Assembly (NCBI RefSeq): GCF_001583415.1
Contig: NZ_CP014475.1
Coordinates: 4,650,001-4,714,000, forward strand
Origin: Mycolicibacterium phlei
GTDB taxonomy: Bacteria > Actinomycetota > Actinomycetes > Mycobacteriales > Mycobacteriaceae
Direction: 5' to 3'
Length of the DNA: 64,000 nucleotides
In this document: piece after piece, positions 9,422 to 17,515 of the stretch
Numbering within the stretch: position 1 is the stretch's first letter
Layout: every line of letters starts with the position of its first letter
The notes under the pieces: generated by a model
Databases searched by the model: none
Seen by the model: only the letters and a program-made list of their open reading frames with translations
Told to the model about the DNA's origin: nothing
Made by a program: the position numbers and the translations under genes

Positions 9422-10012
9422 ATGTCCAACCTGTCCTGGCGGTGGCGCGTGGTCGACATCGTCGTCGCGAGCGTTCTGGCCGTGGCCTCGGGCCTGGTGT
9501 TCCTGTTCTGGAACGTCGCGTCCAACTCGATCCAGGCGCCGCTGAGCGCCGCGCTGCCCGGGCTGCAGGCCCTGGCCGGCGGCGGCTGGCTGTTCGCCGG
9601 TGTGCTGGTGGCGCTGGTGGTGCGCAAGCCGGGCGCCGCCGTGTACGGCGAGCTGGTGGCGGCGACGGCCTCGGCGCTGGTCGGCAACGAGTGGGGGGTG
9701 CTGACCATCGAATGCGGCCTGGTGCAGGGCCTGGCCGCCGAGCTCGTGTTCGCGGCCTTCCTCTACCGGCGCTGGGGTATGCCCGTGTCGGTGCTGGCGG
9801 GCACGGTCGCGGGCGTGGCGATGGGCGTCAACGACCTGATCCTCTGGTACCCCGAGGCGACGACGGCGTTCCAGTCGATCTACGTGGTGTCCGGCGCGGT
9901 CTCGGGCGCGGTGATCGCGGGTGTGGTGCCGTTCTTCGTGGTGCGCGGGCTGGCCAGGACCGGGGCGCTGGGCCGGTTCGCCGCCGGCCGGGAGATCCCG
10001 GTCCGGCGATGA
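9422..10012 (+). CDS. ykoE: ECF transporter S component YkoE (thiamine/HMP)
   Basis: 196 residues, strongly hydrophobic, about five to six membrane segments. The opening WRWRVVDIVVASVLAVASGLVF and the acidic/aromatic stretch YGELVAATASALVGNEWG are characteristic of the YkoE family. It is the substrate-binding subunit of the YkoEDC energy-coupling-factor importer for the thiamine precursor hydroxymethylpyrimidine or thiamine. The upstream TPP riboswitch confirms the vitamin B1 role. The stop overlaps the ykoD start (ATGA at 10009-10012), so the three genes are translationally coupled. Confidence 0.93.
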   Translation: MSNLSWRWRVVDIVVASVLAVASGLVFLFWNVASNSIQAPLSAALPGLQALAGGGWLFAGVLVALVVRKPGAAVYGELVAATASALVGNEWGVLTIECGLVQGLAAELVFAAFLYRRWGMPVSVLAGTVAGVAMGVNDLILWYPEATTAFQSIYVVSGAVSGAVIAGVVPFFVVRGLARTGALGRFAAGREIPVRR

Positions 10013-11463
10013 CCGCGCGGCCCGTCGCGCGGGCCGGGGGCGTCGAGGTACGGGCCGAGGGTTGGGGCTGGCGGCACGCCGGTCACCAGCGCTGGGCGGT
10101 GCGCGACATCGACCTGCACATCCGCGCCGGTGAGCGCGTGCTGCTGCTGGGCGCCTCCGGCTCCGGCAAATCGACTCTGCTGCACGGACTTGCGGGCCTG
10201 CTCGGCGGGCACGACGAGGGTGAGCAGGCGGGCCGCCTGCTGGTCGACGGCGCCCCGCCCGCGGCCGGCCGCGCCCGCGTCGGCATGGTGCTGCAGGACC
10301 CCGACTCGCAGGTGATCCTGTCCCGCGTCGGCGACGACGTGGCGTTCGGACTGGAGAACCTCACCGTCCCCCGCGAGGAGATCTGGCCGCGGGTGGAGCG
10401 CGCTCTGCGGTCGGTGGGCCTGAATCTGCCGCTGGCGCAGGACACCTCGGTGCTGTCCGGCGGGCAGAAGCAGCGCCTGGCGCTGGCGGGTGTGCTGGCG
10501 ATGAGCCCGGGGCTGATCATCCTCGACGAGCCGACGGCCAACCTCGACGCCGACGGCGTGGTCGAGGTGCGTGACGCGGTGCGCGCGGTGGCCGACGAGA
10601 CCGGCGCCACCGTGATCGTCGTCGAGCACCGCACCCAGGTGTGGCTACCCGTGGTGGATCGCGTGGTGGTGCTCGACAGCGACGACGGTGTGCTGGCCGA
10701 CGGCACACCCGATGAGGTCCTGCACCGCCAGCGCGAACATCTGATCGACGCGGGCATCTGGATCCCCGCCGCCCCCACCCCGCGGATCACCCGGAACCGG
10801 TTGCCCGCCGAGGATCCCCTGCTGGTCGCCGACGCGCTCGCGGTGGGGTACCGCACCCCGGTGCGCACCGGCCTGGACTTCACCGTCACACCGGGCCGCA
10901 TCACCGCGGTGACCGGACCCAACGGCGCGGGTAAGTCGACGCTGGCGCTGACCCTCGGCGGCCTGATCCCCGCACAGGCGGGCCGGTTGCAGGCCGCCGC
11001 CGCGTTCGCACCGTCACCGAGACGACGGGAGCCGGTCCGGTGGCGGTCCAGGGAACTGCTGACCCGCATCGCCAGCGTGTTCCAGGATCCCGAGCACCAG
11101 TTCCTCTGCGGCACAGTGCTCGACGAGATCTCGCTGGGGCTGCGCGCACTCAAGCGTGACGCGCGGACGATCCGCGCGGCCGTCGACCCGGTGCTCGACC
11201 GGTTGCGCCTGGCGCATCTGGCCGACCGCAGCCCCTACACGCTGTCCGGCGGCGAGAAGCGGCGACTGTCGGTGGCCACCGTGCTGGTCACCGAACCGTC
11301 CGTCGTCGTGCTCGACGAACCCACCTTCGGCCAGGACCGGCGCACCTGGACCGAGATGCTGCACCTGCTGGCCGAACTCGCCGACCACGGCACCGCGGTG
11401 GTCACCGTCACCCACGACGACGAGTTCGTCGACCTGCTCGCCGACGATCGGATCCGGTTGTGA
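10009..11463 (+). CDS. ykoD: ECF transporter duplicated ATPase YkoD
   Basis: 484 residues, start ATG 10009 inside the ykoE stop. Two ABC ATPase domains in one chain. Domain 1: Walker A GASGSGKST near residue 46, signature LSGGQKQR and Walker B LIILDEPTANLD. Domain 2: Walker A GPNGAGKST near 303, Q-loop FQDPEHQFL, signature LSGGEKRR and Walker B VVVLDEPTFGQD. It is the fused A/A' module that powers the YkoE/YkoC membrane unit. A longer apparent frame starting at 9442 only overlies ykoE and is not real. Stop overlaps the GTG start of ykoC by 3 bases. Confidence 0.95.
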   Translation: MTARPVARAGGVEVRAEGWGWRHAGHQRWAVRDIDLHIRAGERVLLLGASGSGKSTLLHGLAGLLGGHDEGEQAGRLLVDGAPPAAGRARVGMVLQDPDSQVILSRVGDDVAFGLENLTVPREEIWPRVERALRSVGLNLPLAQDTSVLSGGQKQRLALAGVLAMSPGLIILDEPTANLDADGVVEVRDAVRAVADETGATVIVVEHRTQVWLPVVDRVVVLDSDDGVLADGTPDEVLHRQREHLIDAGIWIPAAPTPRITRNRLPAEDPLLVADALAVGYRTPVRTGLDFTVTPGRITAVTGPNGAGKSTLALTLGGLIPAQAGRLQAAAAFAPSPRRREPVRWRSRELLTRIASVFQDPEHQFLCGTVLDEISLGLRALKRDARTIRAAVDPVLDRLRLAHLADRSPYTLSGGEKRRLSVATVLVTEPSVVVLDEPTFGQDRRTWTEMLHLLAELADHGTAVVTVTHDDEFVDLLADDRIRL

Positions 11464-12206
11464 GACAGATCAATCCCGTCGCGAGGCTGTTGTGCGCGGC
11501 CGTGATCGCGGTCGCGCTGGTGCTGTCGGTGGACTGGGTGTCGGCGGCCACCGCACTGGCCCTGGAGCTCCCGCTGCTGCTGGCCGTGGGAGTTCGACTG
11601 CGGCCGTTGCTGATTCGCGGGTCCCTGGTGTTCATCGCCGCGGTCACCACCGCGCTGACCAACCTGTTGTACGGCCGGGTCTCCGGGGACGTGCACTGGC
11701 ACTTCGGGCTGATCAACGTCAGCGACGGCTCCATCGAGCTGGCGCTGGCGATGTTCCTGCGGGTGCTGGCCATCGGCCTGCCGTCGGTGTTCCTGTTCAT
11801 CGGCGTGCAGCCGATCGAGCTGGCCGACGGCCTGGGCCAGGTGCTGCGACTGCCCGCGCGGTTCGTGATCGGTGCGGTGGCCGGGATGCGCATGGTCGGC
11901 CTGCTGCGCCGCGACTGGCAGTACCTGGGCTATGCGCGCCGGGCCCGCGGCGTGGCCGACCACAACCGGGTGCGCCGGTTCGCGGGCCAGGCGTTCGCGC
12001 TGCTGGTGTTCGCGCTGCGGCGCGGTTCCAAGCTGGCCACGGCGATGGAGGCCCGCGGGTTCGGCGCCCACCCGACCCGCACGTGGGCCCGCCCGTCGGT
12101 GTTCGCAGGCCGCGAGGTGGCGCTCGTCGTCGCCGGCGTGCTCATCGCGGTGGCCGCGGTGGGCGTCTCCGTCGCCGTGGGCAGCTGGAACTTCGTCGGC
12201 GGCTGA
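11460..12206 (+). CDS. ykoC: ECF transporter T component YkoC
   Basis: 248 residues, GTG start overlapping the ykoD stop (GTGA). About five to six transmembrane helices; resembles the CbiQ/EcfT family. Two Ala-Arg-Gly-type coupling motifs expected in T components are visible: ARRARG around residue 160 and MEARGF around residue 200, which engage the two ATPase halves. It forms the transmembrane scaffold of the thiamine/HMP importer. It converges on ssuA with only 4 bases between the stops. Confidence 0.92.
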   Translation: MRQINPVARLLCAAVIAVALVLSVDWVSAATALALELPLLLAVGVRLRPLLIRGSLVFIAAVTTALTNLLYGRVSGDVHWHFGLINVSDGSIELALAMFLRVLAIGLPSVFLFIGVQPIELADGLGQVLRLPARFVIGAVAGMRMVGLLRRDWQYLGYARRARGVADHNRVRRFAGQAFALLVFALRRGSKLATAMEARGFGAHPTRTWARPSVFAGREVALVVAGVLIAVAAVGVSVAVGSWNFVGG

Positions 12207-12210
12207 CGGG

Positions 12211-13200
12211 TCAGCTGCCCTCGCCCTGGAACCGGTCGTCGACGTACTCGGCGAAGTCCACCTTGCCCGGGAACTCCTTGGCCTCGGTGAACGCGTCGGC
12301 GATCTCCTGCTCGGAGGCGATGATCTTGTCGGACAGCGGCACCGGGTACTTGATCGACCGGGTCCAGGTGATGCGCGAGGCCTCCGGGCTGATCTCGGTG
12401 AGCTCGGCGTACTTGGCCGACCATTCGTCGAGGTTGTCCGCCGACCACTTGGTGGCGACGGCGTAGCGGTCCAGGAAGTCCGCGATGGCCTCCGTCACCG
12501 CCGGATCCTTCAGCGCGGCACCCGAGGCGACCCAGAAGTTGTAGCCGTTGCCGGCGGTGTCGGCCGCGGCGATGATCCGCGCCCCGACCTCCTGCTCGGC
12601 GATCGCGGTGTAGGGGTCCCACACCGCCCAGGCGTCGACCTCACCGCGGGTCAGCGCGGCGTACCCGTCGGCGGGCGAGACGTAGACCGGCTCGATGTCG
12701 GACAGCCCCAGCCCGGCCTTCTGCAGGTGCAGCAGCAGGTTGGCGTTGGCCGAGCTGCCCTTGGTGACGGCGACCTTGCGGCCCTTGAGCTCGGCCACCC
12801 CGGTGATCGGGGAGTCCTTGGCCACCAGGATCGCGTCGCCCTTGCCGGTGGCCTCCAGCGCGCCGACGACCTTGATGTCGGCTCCGGCGGCGGCGCCGAA
12901 CACCGCGGGCGTGTTGCCGACCTGGGCCAGGTGGATGCCGCCGGCGCTGGCCGCCTCCACCATCGGCGGACCGGCGGTGAACGTCGAGAACTCCACCTTG
13001 TACGGGGTGTCCTTCAGCTGCCCCGAGGCGGTCATCAGCACCTCGATGGAGATGGCCCGCTGGTCGCCGACCTTCAGCGTCACGGTGGACAGGTCGACCG
13101 GGCCCTCCGAGGCGGCGGGCTCGGAGTCACCGCCGCCGCACGCCGACAGCAGCAGCGCGAACACGGCCAACAGGGCCGCGAACAGGGAGGTCTTCTTCAC
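12211..13200 (-). CDS. ssuA: Aliphatic sulfonate ABC transporter binding lipoprotein SsuA
   Basis: 329 residues with a lipoprotein signal (lipobox LLSAC, cysteine about residue 21). Type II periplasmic-binding fold of the NMT1/SsuA family: AKDSPITGVAELKGRKVAV, KGSSANANLLLHLQKAGL and GEVDAWAVWDPY are SsuA/TauA-like hallmarks. It would bind alkanesulfonates outside the membrane for sulfur scavenging. GTG start at 13200, since the adjacent ATG is out of frame and meets a stop at once. It is the last gene of ssuCBA, 39 bases after ssuB. A thiamine-precursor (ThiY-like) role is the main alternative because of the nearby ykoEDC, but there is no riboswitch on this operon. Confidence 0.85.
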   Translation of the reverse strand: MKKTSLFAALLAVFALLLSACGGGDSEPAASEGPVDLSTVTLKVGDQRAISIEVLMTASGQLKDTPYKVEFSTFTAGPPMVEAASAGGIHLAQVGNTPAVFGAAAGADIKVVGALEATGKGDAILVAKDSPITGVAELKGRKVAVTKGSSANANLLLHLQKAGLGLSDIEPVYVSPADGYAALTRGEVDAWAVWDPYTAIAEQEVGARIIAAADTAGNGYNFWVASGAALKDPAVTEAIADFLDRYAVATKWSADNLDEWSAKYAELTEISPEASRITWTRSIKYPVPLSDKIIASEQEIADAFTEAKEFPGKVDFAEYVDDRFQGEGS

Positions 13201-13239
13201 AGCATCGTCCTCAGGGTCGTTGGATCACGGGTTGTCAGG

Positions 13240-13974
13240 TCAGAATTGGCGCTGCAGTTCCTCGACGCCGAGCAGCTCCAGCAGCCGCGCGGAGTAGACG
13301 GCGGCCTCCGGGGAGGCGTGGCTGCGCGGGCGGTCCAGGTCGACATCCACCGTCGCGGCGATGCGGCCGTCCTCGAGCACCAGCACCCGGTCGGCCAGCG
13401 TGACCGCCTCGGTGACGTCGTGGGTGACCAGCAGCACGCCGAAGCCGTGCTCGGCGAACAGCCGCAGCAGCAGGTCGTGCATGGCCAGCCGGGTCAGCGC
13501 GTCGAGCGCGCCGAACGGCTCGTCGAGCAGCAGCAGGGTGGGTTCGGCGACCAGGGCACGGGCCAGCGCCGCACGCTGGGCCTCACCGCCGGACAGCGTC
13601 AACGGCCAGGCGTCGGTCCGGTGCGACAGGCCGACCTCGCCGAGCACTCGAACGGCCCTCTCCTCGGCGGCCTTCCGGCGGCGGCGCTGCGGATCGCCGA
13701 GCGCGACGTTGCGGGTCACCGACAGCCACGGCACCAGCCGCGGCTCCTGGAACACCACCGTCGGGGTGCCCTGCACCGTCACCTCGCCGGTGTGGTCGTC
13801 GGACAGCCCGGCCAGCACCCGCAGCAGCGTCGACTTGCCCGAGCCGCTGCGCCCGACCAGCGCGACGATCTCCCCGCGACCCACGGTCAGGTCGATGCCG
13901 TCGAGCACCACCCGGCCGTCGAAACTCTTTGTCAGACCACGTACTTCAGCGACGGGACCAGCGACGGGGCTCAT
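13240..13974 (-). CDS. ssuB: Sulfonate ABC transporter ATPase SsuB
   Basis: 244 residues from ATG 13974, which overlaps the ssuC stop (ATGA). The longer frame from 14022 runs into ssuC and is rejected. Walker A GRSGSGKST near residue 43, Q-loop VVFQEPRLVPW, signature LSGGEAQR, Walker B LLLLDEPFGALD and switch His in LLVTHDVTEA. The PW after the Q-loop and the short length fit the SsuB/TauB/NrtD group. It energises uptake through SsuC of substrate delivered by SsuA. Confidence 0.93.
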   Translation of the reverse strand: MSPVAGPVAEVRGLTKSFDGRVVLDGIDLTVGRGEIVALVGRSGSGKSTLLRVLAGLSDDHTGEVTVQGTPTVVFQEPRLVPWLSVTRNVALGDPQRRRRKAAEERAVRVLGEVGLSHRTDAWPLTLSGGEAQRAALARALVAEPTLLLLDEPFGALDALTRLAMHDLLLRLFAEHGFGVLLVTHDVTEAVTLADRVLVLEDGRIAATVDVDLDRPRSHASPEAAVYSARLLELLGVEELQRQF

Positions 13975-14825
13975 CGCACCACCGCCCCGGGCCGCCACCG
14001 CAGCGCCCACTTCTCGAACCACCGCACGATCGCGTCGGTGACCAGGCCCAGCAGCCCGTACACCAGCAGGCCGAAGATCACGATGTCGGTGCGCAGAAAC
14101 TCGCGGGCGTTGTTGACGATGTAGCCCAGCCCGGCGTTGGCGTTGATCTGCTCGGCCACGATCAGCGACAGCCAGGCGATGCCCAGGCTCTGCCGCATGC
14201 CGACCAGGATCTGCGGCAGCGCGCCCGGCAGGATCAGGTACCGCATCTGTTCGCCGCGGGACAGCCCCAGCACCTCGCCGAGTTCGACCAGCTTGGGGTC
14301 GAGGTGGCGGATCGCGGCGAAGGTGTTGAGGTACAGCGGGAATGCCACCCCCAGCGCGATCAGGTAGACCTTGGGCTCCTCGCCGATGCCGAACCAGATG
14401 ATGAACAGCGGGATGAGCCCGAACAGCGGGATGGTGCGCAGCATCTGCAGCGGCGGGTCGACGGCGTACTCCCCGATCCGGCTCAGCCCGGCGATGATGC
14501 CGAACCCGATCCCGACCGACGCGCCGAGCAGGAACCCGATCAGCGCGCGCTGCCCGGACACCAGCAGCGCGTCGCCGAGCTGTCCGGACCGGTACACCTG
14601 CAGCCCGGCCTCCAGGATGACCGACGGCGCGGGCAGGATGCGCGCCGACAGCACTCCGGTCTGACTGGCGATCTGCCAGACCGCGAGCAGCACGACCGGC
14701 GCAACCGACCTCAAGAACCCCGGGCGCCGGTACCAGGGCAGTGACTTGGCTGGAAGCGGTTTCCGGGCAGCCTGAAGCGCTGGGTCCTCGGTAACCACTG
14801 GGACCTCGCTAACCATTGGACGCAT
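13971..14825 (-). CDS. ssuC: Sulfonate ABC transporter permease SsuC
   Basis: BPD_transp_1 family permease, about 284 residues, six membrane segments after an N-terminal cytoplasmic stretch. The EAA loop (EVLGLSRGEQMRYLILPGALPQIL) that docks the ATPase is clear, and the closing region VWFEKWALRWRPG-type is common in SsuC. Start uncertain: ATG 14825 or ATG 14816; an in-frame TTG at 14861 is less likely. First gene of ssuCBA, divergent from the helicase gene with about 150 bases between starts; I see no clear operator there. Confidence 0.92.
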   Translation of the reverse strand: MRPMVSEVPVVTEDPALQAARKPLPAKSLPWYRRPGFLRSVAPVVLLAVWQIASQTGVLSARILPAPSVILEAGLQVYRSGQLGDALLVSGQRALIGFLLGASVGIGFGIIAGLSRIGEYAVDPPLQMLRTIPLFGLIPLFIIWFGIGEEPKVYLIALGVAFPLYLNTFAAIRHLDPKLVELGEVLGLSRGEQMRYLILPGALPQILVGMRQSLGIAWLSLIVAEQINANAGLGYIVNNAREFLRTDIVIFGLLVYGLLGLVTDAIVRWFEKWALRWRPGAVVR

Positions 14826-14981
14826 GGTGCCGTCCCCGGGCCGCTCCGCCCAGGTTTGCAATCGCCGTGACTAGAAATATCGCCGTAACCCGACGCGACA
14901 CGCCCGCCGGGACACGCCGCCCGCGTGCGCCCGGCGAGCCGCTTCGCGTACATTTTCATCCCGGCAGAAAGGAGGCCTCGG

Positions 14982-16682
14982 GTGCGGGCTGAAGCAGCGC
15001 CCAGCACCCAGGGTTTGCGGGGCTGGCAAAGAAGAGCGCTGGTCAAATACCTCGCCGAGAAGCCACGCGACTTCCTCGCCGTGGCCACTCCCGGCGCCGG
15101 TAAGACCACGTTCGCCCTGCGCCTGGCCAGCGAGCTGCTCGCCGACAACACCGTGCAGCAGGTCACGGTCGTCGTCCCGACCGAGCACCTCAAGACGCAG
15201 TGGGCGGCCGCCGCCGCGCGCATGGGCATCGCGCTGGACCCGAAGTTCTCCAACAGCAACTCCCACCACTCGTCGGAGTACCACGGCGTCGTCATCACCT
15301 ACGCTCAGGTGGCCAGCCACCCGACCCGGCACCGGGTGCGCACCGAGAACTACCGCACGCTGGTCATCTTCGACGAGATCCACCACGGTGGTGACGCCAA
15401 GAGCTGGGGCGACGCGATGCGCGAGGCCTTCAGCGACGCCACCCGCCGGCTGGCGCTGACCGGTACCCCGTTCCGCAGCGACGACAGCCCCATCCCGTTC
15501 GTCACCTACGAGCCCGACAACGAGGGTGTGCTGCGCTCCAAGGCCGACTACGTCTACGGCTACTCCGACGCGCTCGCCGACGGCGTGGTGCGCCCGGTGG
15601 TGTTCATGGCCTACTCCGGCGAGGCCCGCTGGCGCACCAGCGCGGGCGAGGAGTTCGAGGCGCGCCTCGGCGAACCACTGTCGGCCGAGCAGACCGCGCG
15701 GGCCTGGCGCACCGTGCTCAACCCCAGCGGCGACTGGATCCCCGCGGTGCTCAAGGCCGCCGACAAGCGGCTCACCCAGATCCGCAACGGCGGGGTGCCC
15801 GACGCCGGCGCGATGATCATCGCCTCCGACCAGAAGGCCGCCCGCGCCTACGCCAAGCTGCTGCGCGACATCGCGGGCGAGGAGCCGACGGTCGTGCTCT
15901 CCGACGACCCGAAGGCCTCGGGCCGCATCGAGGAGTACTCCAACGACACCAGCCGCTGGCTGGTCGCGGTCCGGATGGTCTCCGAGGGTGTCGACGTGCC
16001 GCGACTGTCGGTCGGCGTGTACGCCACCAGCGCGTCGACCCCGCTGTTCTTCGCCCAGGCGATCGGACGCTTCGTGCGGTCGCGGCGCCCGGGCGAGACC
16101 GCGAGCATCTTCCTGCCGTCGGTGCCGCAGCTGCTGAACCTGGCCAGCGAGATGGAGGCCCAGCGCAACCACGTGCTGGGCAAACCGCACCGCGAATCGC
16201 TGGGCGACGGCTGGGACGACGCCGCGCTGGAGGACGCCAACAAACGCAAGGACGAGGCCGACGCGCTGGACAACGGCTTCGAGATGCTCGGCGCCGAAGC
16301 CGAACTCGACCAGGTCATCTTCGACGGCGCCTCGTTCGGCACCGCCGCGCCGGTGGGCAGCGAGGAGGAGGCCGACTACCTCGGCATCCCCGGCCTACTC
16401 GATCCGCAGCAGATGCGAGACCTGTTGAGCCGCAGGCAGGAAGAGCAGCTGACCAAGCGCACCGCCTCCGGGGAGGTGCCGCGTCCGTCCACCCACAGCC
16501 AACTGCGCGAGTTGCGCAAGGAACTGCAGACGCTGGTGTCGATCGCGCATCACCGCACCGGCAAGCCGCACGGCTGGATTCACAACGAGCTGCGCCGGAT
16601 CTGCGGCGGCCCGCCGGTGGCGGCGGCGACGACGGATCAGCTGCGCGCCCGCATCGAGGCGGTGCGCAAACTGCAGGCCTAG
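14982..16682 (+). CDS. Superfamily 2 DEAD/DEAH-type helicase (RadD/type III restriction-like)
   Basis: 566 residues. GTG 14982 is chosen because an almost perfect AAAGGAGG lies 6 bases upstream; a longer frame from 14925 is not supported. Helicase motifs: Walker A ATPGAGKTT near residue 40, Ia VVVPTEHLKTQW, II DEIHHGG, III LALTGTPFRSD, V MVSEGVDVPRLSVGV and VI QAIGRFVRSRRPGE. The C-terminal 200 residues are charged and end with a helical RELRKELQTLV segment. Likely a DNA- or RNA-dependent ATPase in nucleic-acid repair or processing. No nuclease or methylase neighbour is present, so a restriction role is unlikely. Its last 4 bases overlap the convergent SRPBCC gene. Confidence 0.88.
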   Translation: MRAEAAPSTQGLRGWQRRALVKYLAEKPRDFLAVATPGAGKTTFALRLASELLADNTVQQVTVVVPTEHLKTQWAAAAARMGIALDPKFSNSNSHHSSEYHGVVITYAQVASHPTRHRVRTENYRTLVIFDEIHHGGDAKSWGDAMREAFSDATRRLALTGTPFRSDDSPIPFVTYEPDNEGVLRSKADYVYGYSDALADGVVRPVVFMAYSGEARWRTSAGEEFEARLGEPLSAEQTARAWRTVLNPSGDWIPAVLKAADKRLTQIRNGGVPDAGAMIIASDQKAARAYAKLLRDIAGEEPTVVLSDDPKASGRIEEYSNDTSRWLVAVRMVSEGVDVPRLSVGVYATSASTPLFFAQAIGRFVRSRRPGETASIFLPSVPQLLNLASEMEAQRNHVLGKPHRESLGDGWDDAALEDANKRKDEADALDNGFEMLGAEAELDQVIFDGASFGTAAPVGSEEEADYLGIPGLLDPQQMRDLLSRRQEEQLTKRTASGEVPRPSTHSQLRELRKELQTLVSIAHHRTGKPHGWIHNELRRICGGPPVAAATTDQLRARIEAVRKLQA

Positions 16683-17194
16683 CTTGGCTTTTCGCCGGAC
16701 CGGGACTCGGCCAGCGCCGCCAGGTTCTTCAGCGAGTTGTCCAGATGCTGCGGGTCGAACGGCGGGAACTCGACGAGGTTCAGCTGCTCGGGCCCCACAC
16801 CCGACCAGTCGTAGCTCAGCTCCACCTCGGTGCTTCGCGGGCCCAGCGGCCGCAGGTCGTAACGCCAGATCCAGCCGCCGAACACCCGCTCGTCGGCGGC
16901 CATCATGTTGCCGCGCTCCTGCGGTCCCTGCCCGGGCAGCCAGGCGATGGCGTGCGGCGGCTCGAACACCTCGACCCGGTTGGCCATCTCGTAGTGCCCG
17001 AGCGGATGGTTCTCGTGGTACATCGCGCAGCGGAAGATCTGGCCGACGGCGGTCAGCGGGCCGGGTTCCAGCGCTTCACGCACCCAGCCGGTGCCGTCGA
17101 TCGCCTGATGCGTCGACGGGTCGGCCAGCACCGCGAACACGGTGTCGATCGCTGCGTTGACGGTCGTGGTGGCACTGATGCGTTTCTCGGTCAT
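16679..17194 (-). CDS. SRPBCC family protein (polyketide cyclase/dehydrase-like)
   Basis: 171 residues, complete from ATG 17194. The START/Bet v 1-type hydrophobic-cavity fold is suggested by the opening SATTTVNAAIDTVFAVLADPSTH, the middle strand pattern VEVFEPPHAIAWLPG and a late WRYDLRPLGPRSTEVELSYDWSG segment. Mycobacteria have many such small lipid- or ligand-binding proteins with no assigned reaction. It converges with and overlaps the helicase gene by 4 bases. Confidence 0.8.
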   Translation of the reverse strand: MTEKRISATTTVNAAIDTVFAVLADPSTHQAIDGTGWVREALEPGPLTAVGQIFRCAMYHENHPLGHYEMANRVEVFEPPHAIAWLPGQGPQERGNMMAADERVFGGWIWRYDLRPLGPRSTEVELSYDWSGVGPEQLNLVEFPPFDPQHLDNSLKNLAALAESRSGEKPS

Positions 17195-17246
17195 ACCGGT
17201 ACCGACCGCACACAGCCGCGAAACTCATCGCGTCAGAACAGGCCCC

Positions 17247-17513
17247 CTAGAACAAGCCGCAACCGGCCACACCGCACACCAGCGAGCTGATCAGCAGCAC
17301 CGGCCACAGCAGCACCGCGGTCAGCAGCGCGGCGATGTTGGCGAAGATCGTGAAGTCCCCCGACAGCGCCGAGTCCAGCTGGCCGACCAGCTCCAGGTGC
17401 AGCGCCGCGTAGATGACCCCGAACACCGTGTACACCAACGCGATCCACAACCCAAGCTCGAGATAGGTGTTGATACCCAGGCGCAGCAGCGCCCGCTGCA
17501 GCCGATCCCACAC
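17247..17513 (-). CDS. Small membrane protein downstream of the HAD phosphatase
   Basis: 88 residues from GTG 17513, starting 2 bases after the stop of the HAD gene, so probably co-translated with it. About two to three hydrophobic segments: LELGLWIALVYTVFGVIYAAL (about 19-39) and FANIAALLTAVLLWPVLLIS (about 57-77), with a C-terminal Cys pair (LVCGVAGCGLF). No family recognised. Codon use matches the neighbours. The longer frame that overlies the HAD gene is not used. Confidence 0.65.
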   Translation of the reverse strand: MWDRLQRALLRLGINTYLELGLWIALVYTVFGVIYAALHLELVGQLDSALSGDFTIFANIAALLTAVLLWPVLLISSLVCGVAGCGLF

Positions 17514-17515
17514 GG

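Noticed and set aside
9442-11463. A 673-residue fused transporter protein
   Set aside because: The first 190 residues only overlie ykoE in another phase and are Arg/Gly-rich; the real ykoD starts at ATG 10009 within the ykoE stop.
12211-14825. ThiXYZ-type thiamine precursor transporter
   Set aside because: Binding-protein motifs fit SsuA better and no TPP riboswitch precedes the operon; kept only as an alternative.
14982-17194. Restriction-modification or phage-defence island around the helicase
   Set aside because: No methylase, nuclease or specificity subunit next to it; neighbours are a transporter and housekeeping-type genes.
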